From Streptomyces phaeochromogenes (GTDB taxonomy: Bacteria; Actinomycetota; Actinomycetes; Streptomycetales; Streptomycetaceae), in contig NZ_LIQZ01000087.1 in the NCBI RefSeq assembly GCF_001418655.1, forward strand, positions 62,001 through 126,000: a DNA stretch of 64,000 nucleotides, in the 5' to 3' direction. The position numbers and the translations under genes were made by a program. Shown here one piece after another: positions 23,215 to 31,508 of this stretch; within the stretch, counting starts at the first letter, position 1, and each line of letters opens with the position of its first letter. The notes beneath the pieces are model-generated. The model was not told where the DNA came from, ran no database searches, and was given only the letters and a program-made list of their open reading frames with translations.

Positions 23215-25353
23215 TCAGGTCTCCTTCGTGGCCGCCGCCAGGGACTTGGGGCGGTTCTCCGTGAGGATGTCGTGGGTCAGGTCCTCTACCAGGAGGCGCT
23301 TGGCGATGGTGTCGACGGCGGCGCGGAGGTCCGAGCCGGAGGGGCGGCCGATGTCCTGTTCGACGCGTGCGGCGAGCGCCGTGGACAAGGCCTCGCCGAT
23401 GACGTGGGCCTCGCGGTCACCCGCCTCGGTGTGGGTGAAGAGGGTGCCGTGGCGCGTCAGGTAGCCCTCATCGACCATGCGCTGGAAGACCGGGACCAGG
23501 ACCTCCGGAGGCATGCGGCGGCGGGCGGCGATCAGGCCGAGGCTCGCGTGGCCGACCATCCGGTTGAACAGCTCGACCTGCATCACGGCCCAGGCGCCCG
23601 CGATGTCGAGACGGGTGTCGGACTCGGTGACGAGCCGGCGCATGGCGTCGGGACTCGTACCGCCGATGATCTTTCCGACGGCGGTCTCCAGGCGCCGCTG
23701 GTTGTCGGCCGGGGAAGGGGTGCCGAAGCCCTCGCCCAGGTCCGTGGACCCCATCCGGGCGCTGTCGCGCAGCTCCACCTGCTTGAGGAACAGCGCGACC
23801 ACGAAACCGATCAGCGTCACCGGCACGGTCCACAGGAAGACGGACTGGAGCGTGTCGGCGTACGCCTCCACGATGGGCGCGGCGGTCGCCGACGGCAGTT
23901 CGTGCAGCCCCTCGGGGCTGGTCGCGGCCTTCATGAGGGTCGCGGGGTCGGTCCCGCTCGTCCGGGCCGCCTCCGCGACACCGTCCGTGAGCTGGGGCGC
24001 CAGCGTGTTCGTGTAGATCGTGCCGAACACCGCGGTGCCGAACGAGCTGCCCAGCGTACGGAAGAAGGTCACGCCGGACGTCGCGGTGCCCAGGTCGGTG
24101 TACTCGACGGTGTTCTGTACGGCGATGGTGAGCACCTGCATGCACAGGCCGATCCCGGTGCCCAGGACGAACATGTAGAACGACGCGAGCCAGGCGCTGG
24201 TGCCGGGGCCCATCAGGGAGAGCAGATACAGGCCGACGCCCATGACCAGGGACCCGACGATCGGGAAGACGCGGTAGTGGCCGGTCTTGCTGACGACGTT
24301 GCCGCTGAACACCGACGCGATGAGCAGCCCGATGACCATGGGCAGGGTGCGCACGCCGGAGACCGTGGCCGAGTCGCCGTCCACGTACTGCAGGAACGTC
24401 GGCAGGAACGTCAGCGCGCCGAGCATCGCGAAGCCCACGATGAAGCTGAGGATCGAGCAGACCGTGAAGACGGGGTTGCCGAAGAGCCGCATCGGCAGCA
24501 TGGGCTGGTCCGCGCGGGTCTCCACCCAGCAGAACACCGCGAGGGCGAGGACGCCGCCCGCGAAGAGGCCGATGATGACCGGCGAGCTCCAGGCGTACTC
24601 GTTGCCGCCCCAGCTGGTCGCCAGGATCAGGGCGCTGGCGCCGACGGCCACGAATGCGATGCCCAGGTAGTCGATGACCGGGCGGGAGGGCGACTTCACC
24701 ACCGGGATCGTGCGGGCCGCGGCCACGACGACGAGGATCGCGATGGGGACGTTGACGTAGAAGCACCAGCGCCAGGTGAGGTGGTCGGTGAAGAGGCCGC
24801 CGAGCAGCGGGCCGATGACGGTGGCGACACCGAAGACGGCACCGATGGCGCCCTGGTACTTGCCGCGTTCGCGCAGCGGGATCACATCGGCGATCAGGGC
24901 CATCGCGGTGACCATCAGACCGCCCGCGCCGATGCCCTGCACGCCCCGCCAGACGATCAGCAGCATCATGTTCGAGGCGAGGCCGCAGAGGAACGAGCCG
25001 GTGATGAAGATGATCGCCGACGCCTGGAAGACCACCTTGCGGCCGAACAGGTCACCGAACTTGCCGACCAGCACCGTCGCGACGGTCTCCGCCAGCAGAT
25101 AAGCAGTGACCACCCACGACATGTGCTCCGCACCGCCGAGGTCCGACACGATCGTCGGCAGGGCCGTGCCCACGATCGTCTGGTCCAGCGCGGCCAGCAG
25201 CATGCCGAGCATGATCGTCACGAAGACGACATTGCGGCGGCGCTTGTCCAGCACGGGCGGCTGCGCGGGGCCCGCCTGAGCCCCGGACGGCGGCTCGGCG
25301 GTGTCGGTGGTCGTCACATCCGTCAGCTTCACACCGGGGGGTGGCGCGTGCAT
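23215..25353 (-). CDS. DHA2-family MFS multidrug exporter with a C-terminal winged-helix-like extension
   Basis: A 712-residue protein. Residues 40-530 give 14 hydrophobic segments with DHA2 marks: [19 protein letters not shown], the loop [10 protein letters not shown], and GxGG in [18 protein letters not shown]. It should be a proton-driven drug or dye exporter like EmrB/QacA. About 170 residues follow the last membrane segment. Their centre ([19 protein letters not shown], then [19 protein letters not shown]) has the helix-then-wing pattern of a MarR-like winged helix. DHA2 exporters are normally about 500 residues, so this tail is an addition. It may regulate transport or bind a partner; DNA binding is unproven. 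Confidence 0.88.
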   Translation of the reverse strand: MHAPPPGVKLTDVTTTDTAEPPSGAQAGPAQPPVLDKRRRNVVFVTIMLGMLLAALDQTIVGTALPTIVSDLGGAEHMSWVVTAYLLAETVATVLVGKFGDLFGRKVVFQASAIIFITGSFLCGLASNMMLLIVWRGVQGIGAGGLMVTAMALIADVIPLRERGKYQGAIGAVFGVATVIGPLLGGLFTDHLTWRWCFYVNVPIAILVVVAAARTIPVVKSPSRPVIDYLGIAFVAVGASALILATSWGGNEYAWSSPVIIGLFAGGVLALAVFCWVETRADQPMLPMRLFGNPVFTVCSILSFIVGFAMLGALTFLPTFLQYVDGDSATVSGVRTLPMVIGLLIASVFSGNVVSKTGHYRVFPIVGSLVMGVGLYLLSLMGPGTSAWLASFYMFVLGTGIGLCMQVLTIAVQNTVEYTDLGTATSGVTFFRTLGSSFGTAVFGTIYTNTLAPQLTDGVAEAARTSGTDPATLMKAATSPEGLHELPSATAAPIVEAYADTLQSVFLWTVPVTLIGFVVALFLKQVELRDSARMGSTDLGEGFGTPSPADNQRRLETAVGKIIGGTSPDAMRRLVTESDTRLDIAGAWAVMQVELFNRMVGHASLGLIAARRRMPPEVLVPVFQRMVDEGYLTRHGTLFTHTEAGDREAHVIGEALSTALAARVEQDIGRPSGSDLRAAVDTIAKRLLVEDLTHDILTENRPKSLAAATKET

Positions 25354-25502
25354 GCGGGGCCGTCCGCACGGGTGCGGGCCCGCTGCCGCGGTGGTTCGGG
25401 GCGGAGGTGGGGTGCTTGGGGCAGGGGTGGGGTGTTCGGCGTCCCCTGAACGCTCGCCGCTGGAAGGCGGGTGCGTCGGCTGCGGGTCCGCCGTGGCTGG
25501 GC

Positions 25503-25534
25503 GCGCAGTTCCCCGCGCCCCTTTGGGGCGCGCG
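25503..25534. repeat. Intergenic repeat copy with an 8-base-pair hairpin
   Basis: A reverse-oriented copy of the element at 2099-2220 (gcgcagttccccgcgcccc). It carries cgcgcccc-ttt-ggggcgcg (25514-25532), a perfect stem with a three-base loop, just after the cobF stop, and could end or attenuate transcription from cobF towards the exporter gene. There is no T-run. Confidence 0.6.
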
Positions 25535-25548
25535 TCTGCCGGACGCGT

Positions 25549-26319
25549 CTAGTCCCGGGGGCGTCTGCGCAGCAGGTACGTGTCCATGATCCAGCCCTTG
25601 CGGTCGCGGGCCCGTTCGCGCAGTTCGGCGATGCGTGGGGCCGTTTCCGCGAGGGGGCCGGAGGCCAGGATCTCGTCGGGTGTGCCGATGTAGGCGCCCC
25701 AGTAGATGTCGATGTCCTGGTCGGCGTACCGCTGGAAGGCCTGGTGGGCGTCGAGCATGACCACCACGTCGTCGACGTCCTCCGGGAAGCCCTGGGCGAG
25801 CCGGCGGCCCGTGGTGATTTGGACGGGACGGGCCACGCGGTTGAGCCCGGTGCGGTGGCGGGCGACCAGCGCCGAGACGCTGCTGATGCCCGGCACGACG
25901 TCGTGTTCGAAGGAGACCGCGCCCCGGTCGAGGATCTCCTCCAGAATCCCCAGCGTGCTGTCGTACAAGGAGGGGTCGCCCCAGACGAGGAACGCCCCGC
26001 TCTCGTCCTCGCCCAGCTCCTCGGTGATCAGCCGCTCGTAGATGTCGGCCCGCGCACTGCGCCAGTCGCCGACGGCGGGGGAGTAGCCCGCGCCCCCGGC
26101 GGCCCGGTCCCGCTCCGGGTCGCGCGCCTCCACCAGTCGGTACGTCCCCTCCGGCAGATGCGCGTCGAGAATGTCACGGCGCAGCTGGACGAGATCCGAC
26201 TTGGCCTCGCCCTTGTCGAGGATGAAGAACACGTCCGTGCTCCTCAGCGCCTTGACCGCCTGCAGGGTCAGTTGGTCGGGATCGCCCGCCCCGATGCCGA
26301 TGACATGAATCTTTCGCAC
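25549..26319 (-). CDS. cobF: Precorrin-6A synthase (deacetylating)
   Basis: A 256-residue tetrapyrrole methylase. CobF methylates precorrin-5 at C-1 and expels the acetyl group to give precorrin-6A in the aerobic cobalamin route, which is then the substrate of CobK (encoded at 22422-23180). Visible marks are the N-terminal IHVIGIGAGDPDQLTLQA, the SAM-site LVWGDPSLYDSTLGILEEIL, FEHDVVPGISSVSALVARHR, and VMLDAHQAFQRYADQDIDIYWGAYIGTPDEIL. The GTG start at 26319 fits the family length. It is separated from cobK by the MFS gene. Confidence 0.93.
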   Translation of the reverse strand: MRKIHVIGIGAGDPDQLTLQAVKALRSTDVFFILDKGEAKSDLVQLRRDILDAHLPEGTYRLVEARDPERDRAAGGAGYSPAVGDWRSARADIYERLITEELGEDESGAFLVWGDPSLYDSTLGILEEILDRGAVSFEHDVVPGISSVSALVARHRTGLNRVARPVQITTGRRLAQGFPEDVDDVVVMLDAHQAFQRYADQDIDIYWGAYIGTPDEILASGPLAETAPRIAELRERARDRKGWIMDTYLLRRRPRD

Positions 26320-26399
26320 GCCCCGAGTCTGCCCCACGCCACCGACAGTCCCGTCACCGCATCCGACGGAGGCGGGCCGGCTCCGGCCCCGAGCCGCCG

Positions 26400-26912
26400 T
26401 CAGCCCTCGTCGCCCCGCAGTCGCGGCGCCCACACCTCCGCGTCCACGGCCGCCCCGTCCTTCTCCACCGTGTCCGCCAACTCCCGTGCCCACGCGGCCA
26501 GTTGGGCCAGCTCCAGCCCGTACGGCCGCGACCGCCCGGCCTCCGCACCCCACTCCTCGACCGCCCCGGCGCCCCGCCGCAGCAGCCGCGCCCCGCCCGT
26601 CACGTTTCCCCGGGCCGCGTGCGTGAGCCCCACCGCGAGCTGGGCGAGCCCGCGCCACAGTGCCCGCTCCTCGTCGGGACCCGACTTCCACGCGTCCTCG
26701 AAGACCTCGTGCGCGTGGAACGGTTTGCCCGCCGCCAGCAGCGCCTGCGCCTCGGTGACCGAGTCCTCGGGCGCGCGCACCACCCCTTCGGGCTGCCGCT
26801 CCACCCCGTCGGTCCCGTACGGCAGGGGCCGCCCGAGCCCGTCCCGGGGCCGCGCGTTGCGCGCCCGCCCCTCCGCGTCCCGGTCCCGCCTGTCGTCAGA
26901 AGCACTGCTCAT
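26400..26912 (-). CDS. DUF309-family protein
   Basis: A 170-residue protein with the DUF309 core: ALLAAGKPFHAHEVFEDAWKSG, then ERALWRGLAQLAVGLTHAARGNVTGGARLLRRGA. The conserved FHAHEVFE and W-R-G residues may form a metal or ligand site; no function is established. The first ~60 residues are arginine-rich and unconserved, so the true start could be later than ATG 26912. It lies upstream of cobF on the same strand with an 80-base gap. Confidence 0.82.
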   Translation of the reverse strand: MSSASDDRRDRDAEGRARNARPRDGLGRPLPYGTDGVERQPEGVVRAPEDSVTEAQALLAAGKPFHAHEVFEDAWKSGPDEERALWRGLAQLAVGLTHAARGNVTGGARLLRRGAGAVEEWGAEAGRSRPYGLELAQLAAWARELADTVEKDGAAVDAEVWAPRLRGDEG

Positions 26913-27013
26913 GCAGCGATTGTCCCTCCCCTCACGCCACCTTCGAAGCAGCACCGGGGGTGGGGTAGTGTTCTGTCTGCGCGATCACGTGGTTCTGCCG
27001 CAATGAAGCGCAT

Positions 27014-27087
<74 letters not shown>

Positions 27088-27104
27088 CTCGTACGAGTCG
27101 TAGG

Positions 27105-27899
27105 TCAGGGCAGGATCGAGTCGATGTAGCCCCCGTCGACGCGCAGGGCTCCGCCCGTCGTGGCCGAAGCCTGGTCGGAGCTGAGATAGACGACCATGTG
27201 GGCGATCTCCTCGGGCTCGATCAGCCGATGCAGCAGGGACTGCGGCCGGTGCTTCCGCATGAACTCGCGCTGGGCCTCGTCCCAGGGCAGATCGCGGTCG
27301 ACGAGCTCGTAGACGAAGTCCTCGACGCCGCCGGTGTGGGTGGGCCCTGCGATGACCGAGTTGACCGTCACCCCCGTGCCCGCAGCCTGCTTCGCGAAGC
27401 CGCGGCCGACCGCGAGGAGCGCCGTCTTGGACATGCCGTAGTGGATCATCTCGGCCGGGATGACGACCGCCGAGTCGCTGGCGATGTTCTGGATCCGGCC
27501 CCAGCCGCGCTCCGTCATGCCCGGCAGGTACATACGGATCAGCCGTACCGCGGCCAGCACGTTCACCTCGAAATAGCGCCGCCACTCCTCGTCGCTGATC
27601 TCCAGCGGGTCGGCGGAGCCGAAGATGCCGAGGTTGTTGACGAGGATGTCCACCTCCGGCAGCGTCTCCAGGACGCGCTGCGCGCCCTCCTCGTTCGACA
27701 CATCGGCGGCCACCGGGACGAAGTCCGCACCAGGCACCTCCGCCGCCAGCCGCTCCACGCCCTCCGCGACCCGCTTCTCGTTCCGGCCGTTCACCCCCAC
27801 CCGGGCGCCGGAGCGCGCGAGTCCGGCGGCGATCGCCGCGCCGATGCCCTGCGTCGAGCCCGTCACCAGGGCGGTGCGACCCGTCAGATCGATCTGCAT
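27105..27899 (-). CDS. Classical short-chain dehydrogenase/reductase (3-oxoacyl-ACP reductase-like)
   Basis: A 264-residue SDR with a complete active site: nucleotide motif TGSTQGIG, NNLGIFG (NNAG variant), catalytic serine in NIASDSAVV, and Y-x-x-x-K in YGMSKTAL. The C-terminal TTGGALRVDGGYIDS closes the fold. It reduces or oxidises an unknown alcohol or ketone with NAD(P)H. It ends head-on 18 bases from the tRNA and diverges from the chimeric regulator gene, with 224 bases between the starts. Confidence 0.9.
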   Translation of the reverse strand: MQIDLTGRTALVTGSTQGIGAAIAAGLARSGARVGVNGRNEKRVAEGVERLAAEVPGADFVPVAADVSNEEGAQRVLETLPEVDILVNNLGIFGSADPLEISDEEWRRYFEVNVLAAVRLIRMYLPGMTERGWGRIQNIASDSAVVIPAEMIHYGMSKTALLAVGRGFAKQAAGTGVTVNSVIAGPTHTGGVEDFVYELVDRDLPWDEAQREFMRKHRPQSLLHRLIEPEEIAHMVVYLSSDQASATTGGALRVDGGYIDSILP

Positions 27900-28123
27900 G
27901 TGGAACCAGTCCCCTTGTGCGTCTGTCCGTCCTGCGTGCCGGTACGTCTGCCGTCAGCCTGGTGGCAGGGCGATCGCCCCGCCACTCCGGTCGACGCCGG
28001 CGGACACGGCCTCGGCTGCGTATGCCCGCTCGGCGACGGGTGACACTCGGGCCGGGCTCGCGTCCCCGCGACGCGCCGACAGGCCCTTCGGGGCATTCGG
28101 CCGGCCACGGCAGGATGGCGGTC

Positions 28124-30955
28124 ATGCGATTTCGACTGCTCGGCCGCCTGGAGCTGGTGAATGCCAACGGCGCGGTCGTCCCTCCCGGCGCCGTGTCCCG
28201 GGCGATCGTGGGACGGCTGCTGCTCGCCCACGGGGCGGTCGTGCAGCGCGACACCCTCGTCGACGAGTTGTGGGCGGAGCGCGAGACCAAGAACCCGGTC
28301 GGCGCGCTTCAGGTCCAGATGGCCAAGCTGCGCGCCGCCTTCGCGGCGCGGGGCGAGGACGCCCGCCTGCTGTTCGGCCACGGCGGCTATCGGCTCGTCC
28401 TGGGACCGGAGGACGAGGTCGATGTGCCCGTCTTCGAGGCCGCGGTCCGGCAAGGCCGTGAGCACCTGGCGGCCGAGGAGTACGAGAAGGCCGAGAGCAA
28501 CCTGCGGCTGGGGCTGTCGATGTGGCGTGGCCGCGCCCTGGACGGCCTGGAGGGACGGGTCTTCGAAACCGAGCGGACCCGCCTCGAGGATCTGCGGCTG
28601 GGCGCTCTGGAGGACGTCGCCACCGCGGGCCTCGAAGTCGGCCGCGCGGAGGACCTGGTCCCCGAACTGAAGGCCCTGGTGTCCCTCGCACCGCTCCGCG
28701 AGCGGTCCCGGACCCGCCTCATGCTCGCGCTCTACCGCTGCGGGCGGTTCACGGAAGCCCTGGAGGTCTACGAAACGGGCCGACGGTTGCTGAAGTCCGA
28801 GCTCGGTGTTGTTCCCTCGCTGGAGCTGCGCTCGCTGCACGCCGCGATCATCCGCCACGATCCGTCCCTGCAAGGGCCGGCCTCCACGTCGTACCGCCTG
28901 ACGTCGACGCGCACGGATGTCCGGCCGGCACCCGGCGAGGGCAATCCGATCCGGCCGCTCGGCCCGTTCGTCGGCAGGCGCAGAGATCTCGGCGCGCTGC
29001 GTGCGGTCGTCGACCGCGAGCGGCTGGTGACCGTGCTGGGCCCGGGAGGCGTCGGCAAGACACGCCTGGCGCGGGAGGTGTGCGCACTGGTCCAGCCGTC
29101 CCGCGGCAACGTCTGGTGGGTGGATCTGGCGCCGGCCGACGACGCGAACGTGCTGGCGGTGGTCGCCTCCGTGCTCGGACTGTCCGACACCTCCGTCCGG
29201 CCGGACCAGCCGCCGTACGACCATCTCCACCGGCTCACCTCGTTCCTGGCCGGACGCCGGGCGGTCCTCGTGCTCGACAACTGCGAGCACCTGCTCGACG
29301 CGGTCGCCCCGCTCGTGGCGACGCTGCTGGGCCGGTGTCCCTCGCTGACCGTCCTGACCACCAGCAGAGCACCGCTGGAGGCCCCCGCCGAGGTGCTGTA
29401 CCCCTTGGCGCCGATGCCGGACGAGGAGGCCGCGGACCTGTTCGGTATGCGCGCTGCCATGATCGATCCGTCCTTCGCCCCGGACGAGGCGGCGCTGCAC
29501 GACATCCGCCGCCTCTGCCGCAGGCTCGACGGACTCCCGCTGGCGGTGGAACTCGCCGCCGCACACGTACGGCTCCTGACCGTTCGTGAGATCGAGGCCC
29601 GTCTCGACAACCGCTTCACCCTGCTGACCAAGGGGGAGCGCACCGCGCCGGCCCGACACCGCACCCTGCGTGCCGTCCTCGACTGGAGCTACGCCCTCCT
29701 CGACTCCACCGAGCAGACGCTGCTGACGGAGCTGGCCCTGTACGTGGGCGGCTGCTCCGTCGACCTCATGGAAACGGTCATGCCGCTGCCCGGGGCGGAC
29801 AGTTCCGAACTGCTGCACGTGCTGGGGCAGTTGGTCGACAAGTCCCTTCTCGTACCGGTCTCCACGCCCGACGGGAACCGGCTGCGGATGCTGGAGACGG
29901 TCCGCGAGTACGCGCTCACCCGGCTCCGGGAGGAGGGCCGGGCGCCCGAAGCCGAGGAACGCCTCATGACATGGGCCGCACGCCTCGTCCGTGAAGGCAG
30001 CGAGGGAATCTCGTCCCGCGACCAGAAGGAGTGGGCCAGGCGCCTCACCGAGGAGTCCGCCAACATCAGGGCGGCCTCGGACCTGATGGCGGCCAGGTCA
30101 AGGGGGGCCGAGGCGCTGCTCCTTGAGGCGCGGCTCGGCTACTTCTGGTTCATCAGCGGCCGCGAGGAAGAGGGGATCGACCGACTCCAACGCACTCTGC
30201 AGGCATACGACTTGACGGTAGGACAGCGGCATGCGGAGCCCAGCGAGGAGGACGAATGGGCGCTCTTCTACACGATCGCCTGGCTCACCTGGCTCAACCA
30301 TGTCGCCGGACATCACGCGGAAGCCGGCTCCACGACCACGGCCCTGGCCGGACCTCAGGGCTCGCGACCACCGCAACTGGACGCACTGGGCGCGGACACG
30401 GACGTGGTCACCCTGACCATGGGCGGCAACGACATCGGCTTCTCCAGGAACCTGTCCACCTGCGCCGGACTGACGTCCCAGGACCCGACTGGCAGCCCGT
30501 GCAAGACCTTCTTCACGAGCGGCGGCACCGACCAGCTTGAGCAGCGCGTCAACGACACCGCTCCCAAGATCGCAGCGGCGCTGGACGCCGTCCGGCAGCG
30601 GGCTCCTCACGCCAAGGTCCTGGTGGTCGGCTATCCCGGCCTGTTCCCGGACGACGGGGTCGGCTGCACCAGCTCCGCCGTACCGCTCGCGGCCGGTGAC
30701 TTCGCCTATCTGCGGGACACCGAGAAGAAGCTCAACGCGATGCTCGCGAGCCAGGCGTCGGCGAAGGGCGTGGGCTACGTCGACACCTACACCTCGTCGG
30801 TAGGACACGACATGTGCAAGCCGGCCGGAGAGCGCTGGATCGAACCCCTGGTCGCGGCGGCTCCGGCCGCGCCCGCCCACCCCAACGCCCGGGGCCAGCA
30901 GGCCATGGCCGCCGCGGTGGAGCGTGCCGTCCACTGCCGCGCGAACCGCCGATGA
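28124..30955 (+). CDS. Chimeric ORF: SARP/NB-ARC regulator fused in frame to the C-terminal half of an SGNH esterase
   Basis: A 943-residue frame that joins two unrelated families. Residues 1-90 are an OmpR/PhoB-type DNA-binding domain, 95-240 a bacterial activator (BTAD) domain, and about 280-700 an NB-ARC ATPase (P-loop GPGGVGKT at 306-313; VLVLDNCEHLLD; SRAPLEAP). After residue ~740 the expected TPR region is missing. Instead the chain reads PQLDALGADTDVVTLTMGGNDIGFS, the block III region of secreted SGNH/GDSL esterases, and runs to their terminal HPNARGQQAM block V. The esterase's signal peptide and nucleophile block (GDS) are absent, so no esterase activity is expected. The start is ATG 28124. 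It may be a deletion fusion whose regulator part still binds DNA, or a decayed gene. Confidence 0.8.
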   Translation: MRFRLLGRLELVNANGAVVPPGAVSRAIVGRLLLAHGAVVQRDTLVDELWAERETKNPVGALQVQMAKLRAAFAARGEDARLLFGHGGYRLVLGPEDEVDVPVFEAAVRQGREHLAAEEYEKAESNLRLGLSMWRGRALDGLEGRVFETERTRLEDLRLGALEDVATAGLEVGRAEDLVPELKALVSLAPLRERSRTRLMLALYRCGRFTEALEVYETGRRLLKSELGVVPSLELRSLHAAIIRHDPSLQGPASTSYRLTSTRTDVRPAPGEGNPIRPLGPFVGRRRDLGALRAVVDRERLVTVLGPGGVGKTRLAREVCALVQPSRGNVWWVDLAPADDANVLAVVASVLGLSDTSVRPDQPPYDHLHRLTSFLAGRRAVLVLDNCEHLLDAVAPLVATLLGRCPSLTVLTTSRAPLEAPAEVLYPLAPMPDEEAADLFGMRAAMIDPSFAPDEAALHDIRRLCRRLDGLPLAVELAAAHVRLLTVREIEARLDNRFTLLTKGERTAPARHRTLRAVLDWSYALLDSTEQTLLTELALYVGGCSVDLMETVMPLPGADSSELLHVLGQLVDKSLLVPVSTPDGNRLRMLETVREYALTRLREEGRAPEAEERLMTWAARLVREGSEGISSRDQKEWARRLTEESANIRAASDLMAARSRGAEALLLEARLGYFWFISGREEEGIDRLQRTLQAYDLTVGQRHAEPSEEDEWALFYTIAWLTWLNHVAGHHAEAGSTTTALAGPQGSRPPQLDALGADTDVVTLTMGGNDIGFSRNLSTCAGLTSQDPTGSPCKTFFTSGGTDQLEQRVNDTAPKIAAALDAVRQRAPHAKVLVVGYPGLFPDDGVGCTSSAVPLAAGDFAYLRDTEKKLNAMLASQASAKGVGYVDTYTSSVGHDMCKPAGERWIEPLVAAAPAAPAHPNARGQQAMAAAVERAVHCRANRR
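30351..30955 (+). pseudogene. C-terminal remnant of an SGNH/GDSL esterase within the chimeric ORF
   Basis: About 200 codons encode the back half of a Streptomyces SGNH esterase: block III GGNDIGF, a cysteine-bounded insert (STCAGL...SPCKTFF), VLVVGYPGLFP, CKPAGERWIEP and the catalytic HPNARGQQAM block. The upstream half with the GDS nucleophile is not in the window. It is continuous with the regulator frame, with the junction between about 30335 and 30375. Confidence 0.75.
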
Positions 30956-31247
30956 CGTGAGAGGGAGGGGACACCGGCTGTCCTGGGGAGGGTCGGTGCC
31001 CCCGTCCCTCGAGCGGCCCGGAAAGAACGCTTGGTCGGCCGGGGCCCATGTCTTCGCCCTCTTGTCGGAGGAGTGGCGAACCGTGAGAAGTCGCCGAAGT
31101 CCGGCGATGTCTCGACCCGATACGACGAAGGTCACAGTTATATATCGGACACTTCGCACTTCAATCTTCACACGAGGTGCACATGTTGGCTAAGTTGACG
31201 GACAGGACGCACGACTCCCTCCGGTGAACCTCGCCGGGTCGCGCGGC

Positions 31248-31400
31248 CTCCGCCGAATTCGGTGGCCCTCGTGGCGACCGGAACCGGGGACCCAACCGAA
31301 CTTTGGGGTGAATCGGCCCAACCGCCCGACAGGGCAAGGGCCGTAGGGCATACCTTCCGGATTCCTCGCCCGAACCCGACAGCTAACTCGGTAGGCGGAG
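31248..31400 (+). promoter_or_regulatory. Cyclic-di-AMP (ydaO/yuaA) riboswitch upstream of the NlpC/P60 gene
   Basis: The leader RNA shows the ydaO-class conserved blocks: ctccgccgaattc at the 5' end, ggggacccaaccgaactttggggtgaatc in the middle (crossing 31287-31314), gtagggcataccttccgg, cccgaacccgacagctaactcggtaggcggag at the 3' end. The closing helix pairs ctccgcc (31248-31254) with ggcggag (31394-31400). The class binds c-di-AMP and usually switches cell-wall hydrolase or osmolyte-transport genes off. The ribosome site aaggag begins six bases after the closing helix, so folding could affect translation as well as transcription. Confidence 0.9.
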
Positions 31401-31508
31401 CACGGAAGGAGTACGGCTCCCATCGCGCCGGAACGAACCCCGCGCCCCGGAGGCAGCAACCTCCCGGGTATACCCCGGCCCGCCCTCGCGACGGCGGCCG
31501 CCACCTCA

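Noticed and set aside
27884-29818. A 644-codon minus-strand frame across the chimeric regulator
   Set aside because: Composition is typical antisense noise (rich in R, Q, G, V) and the plus strand encodes recognisable domains.
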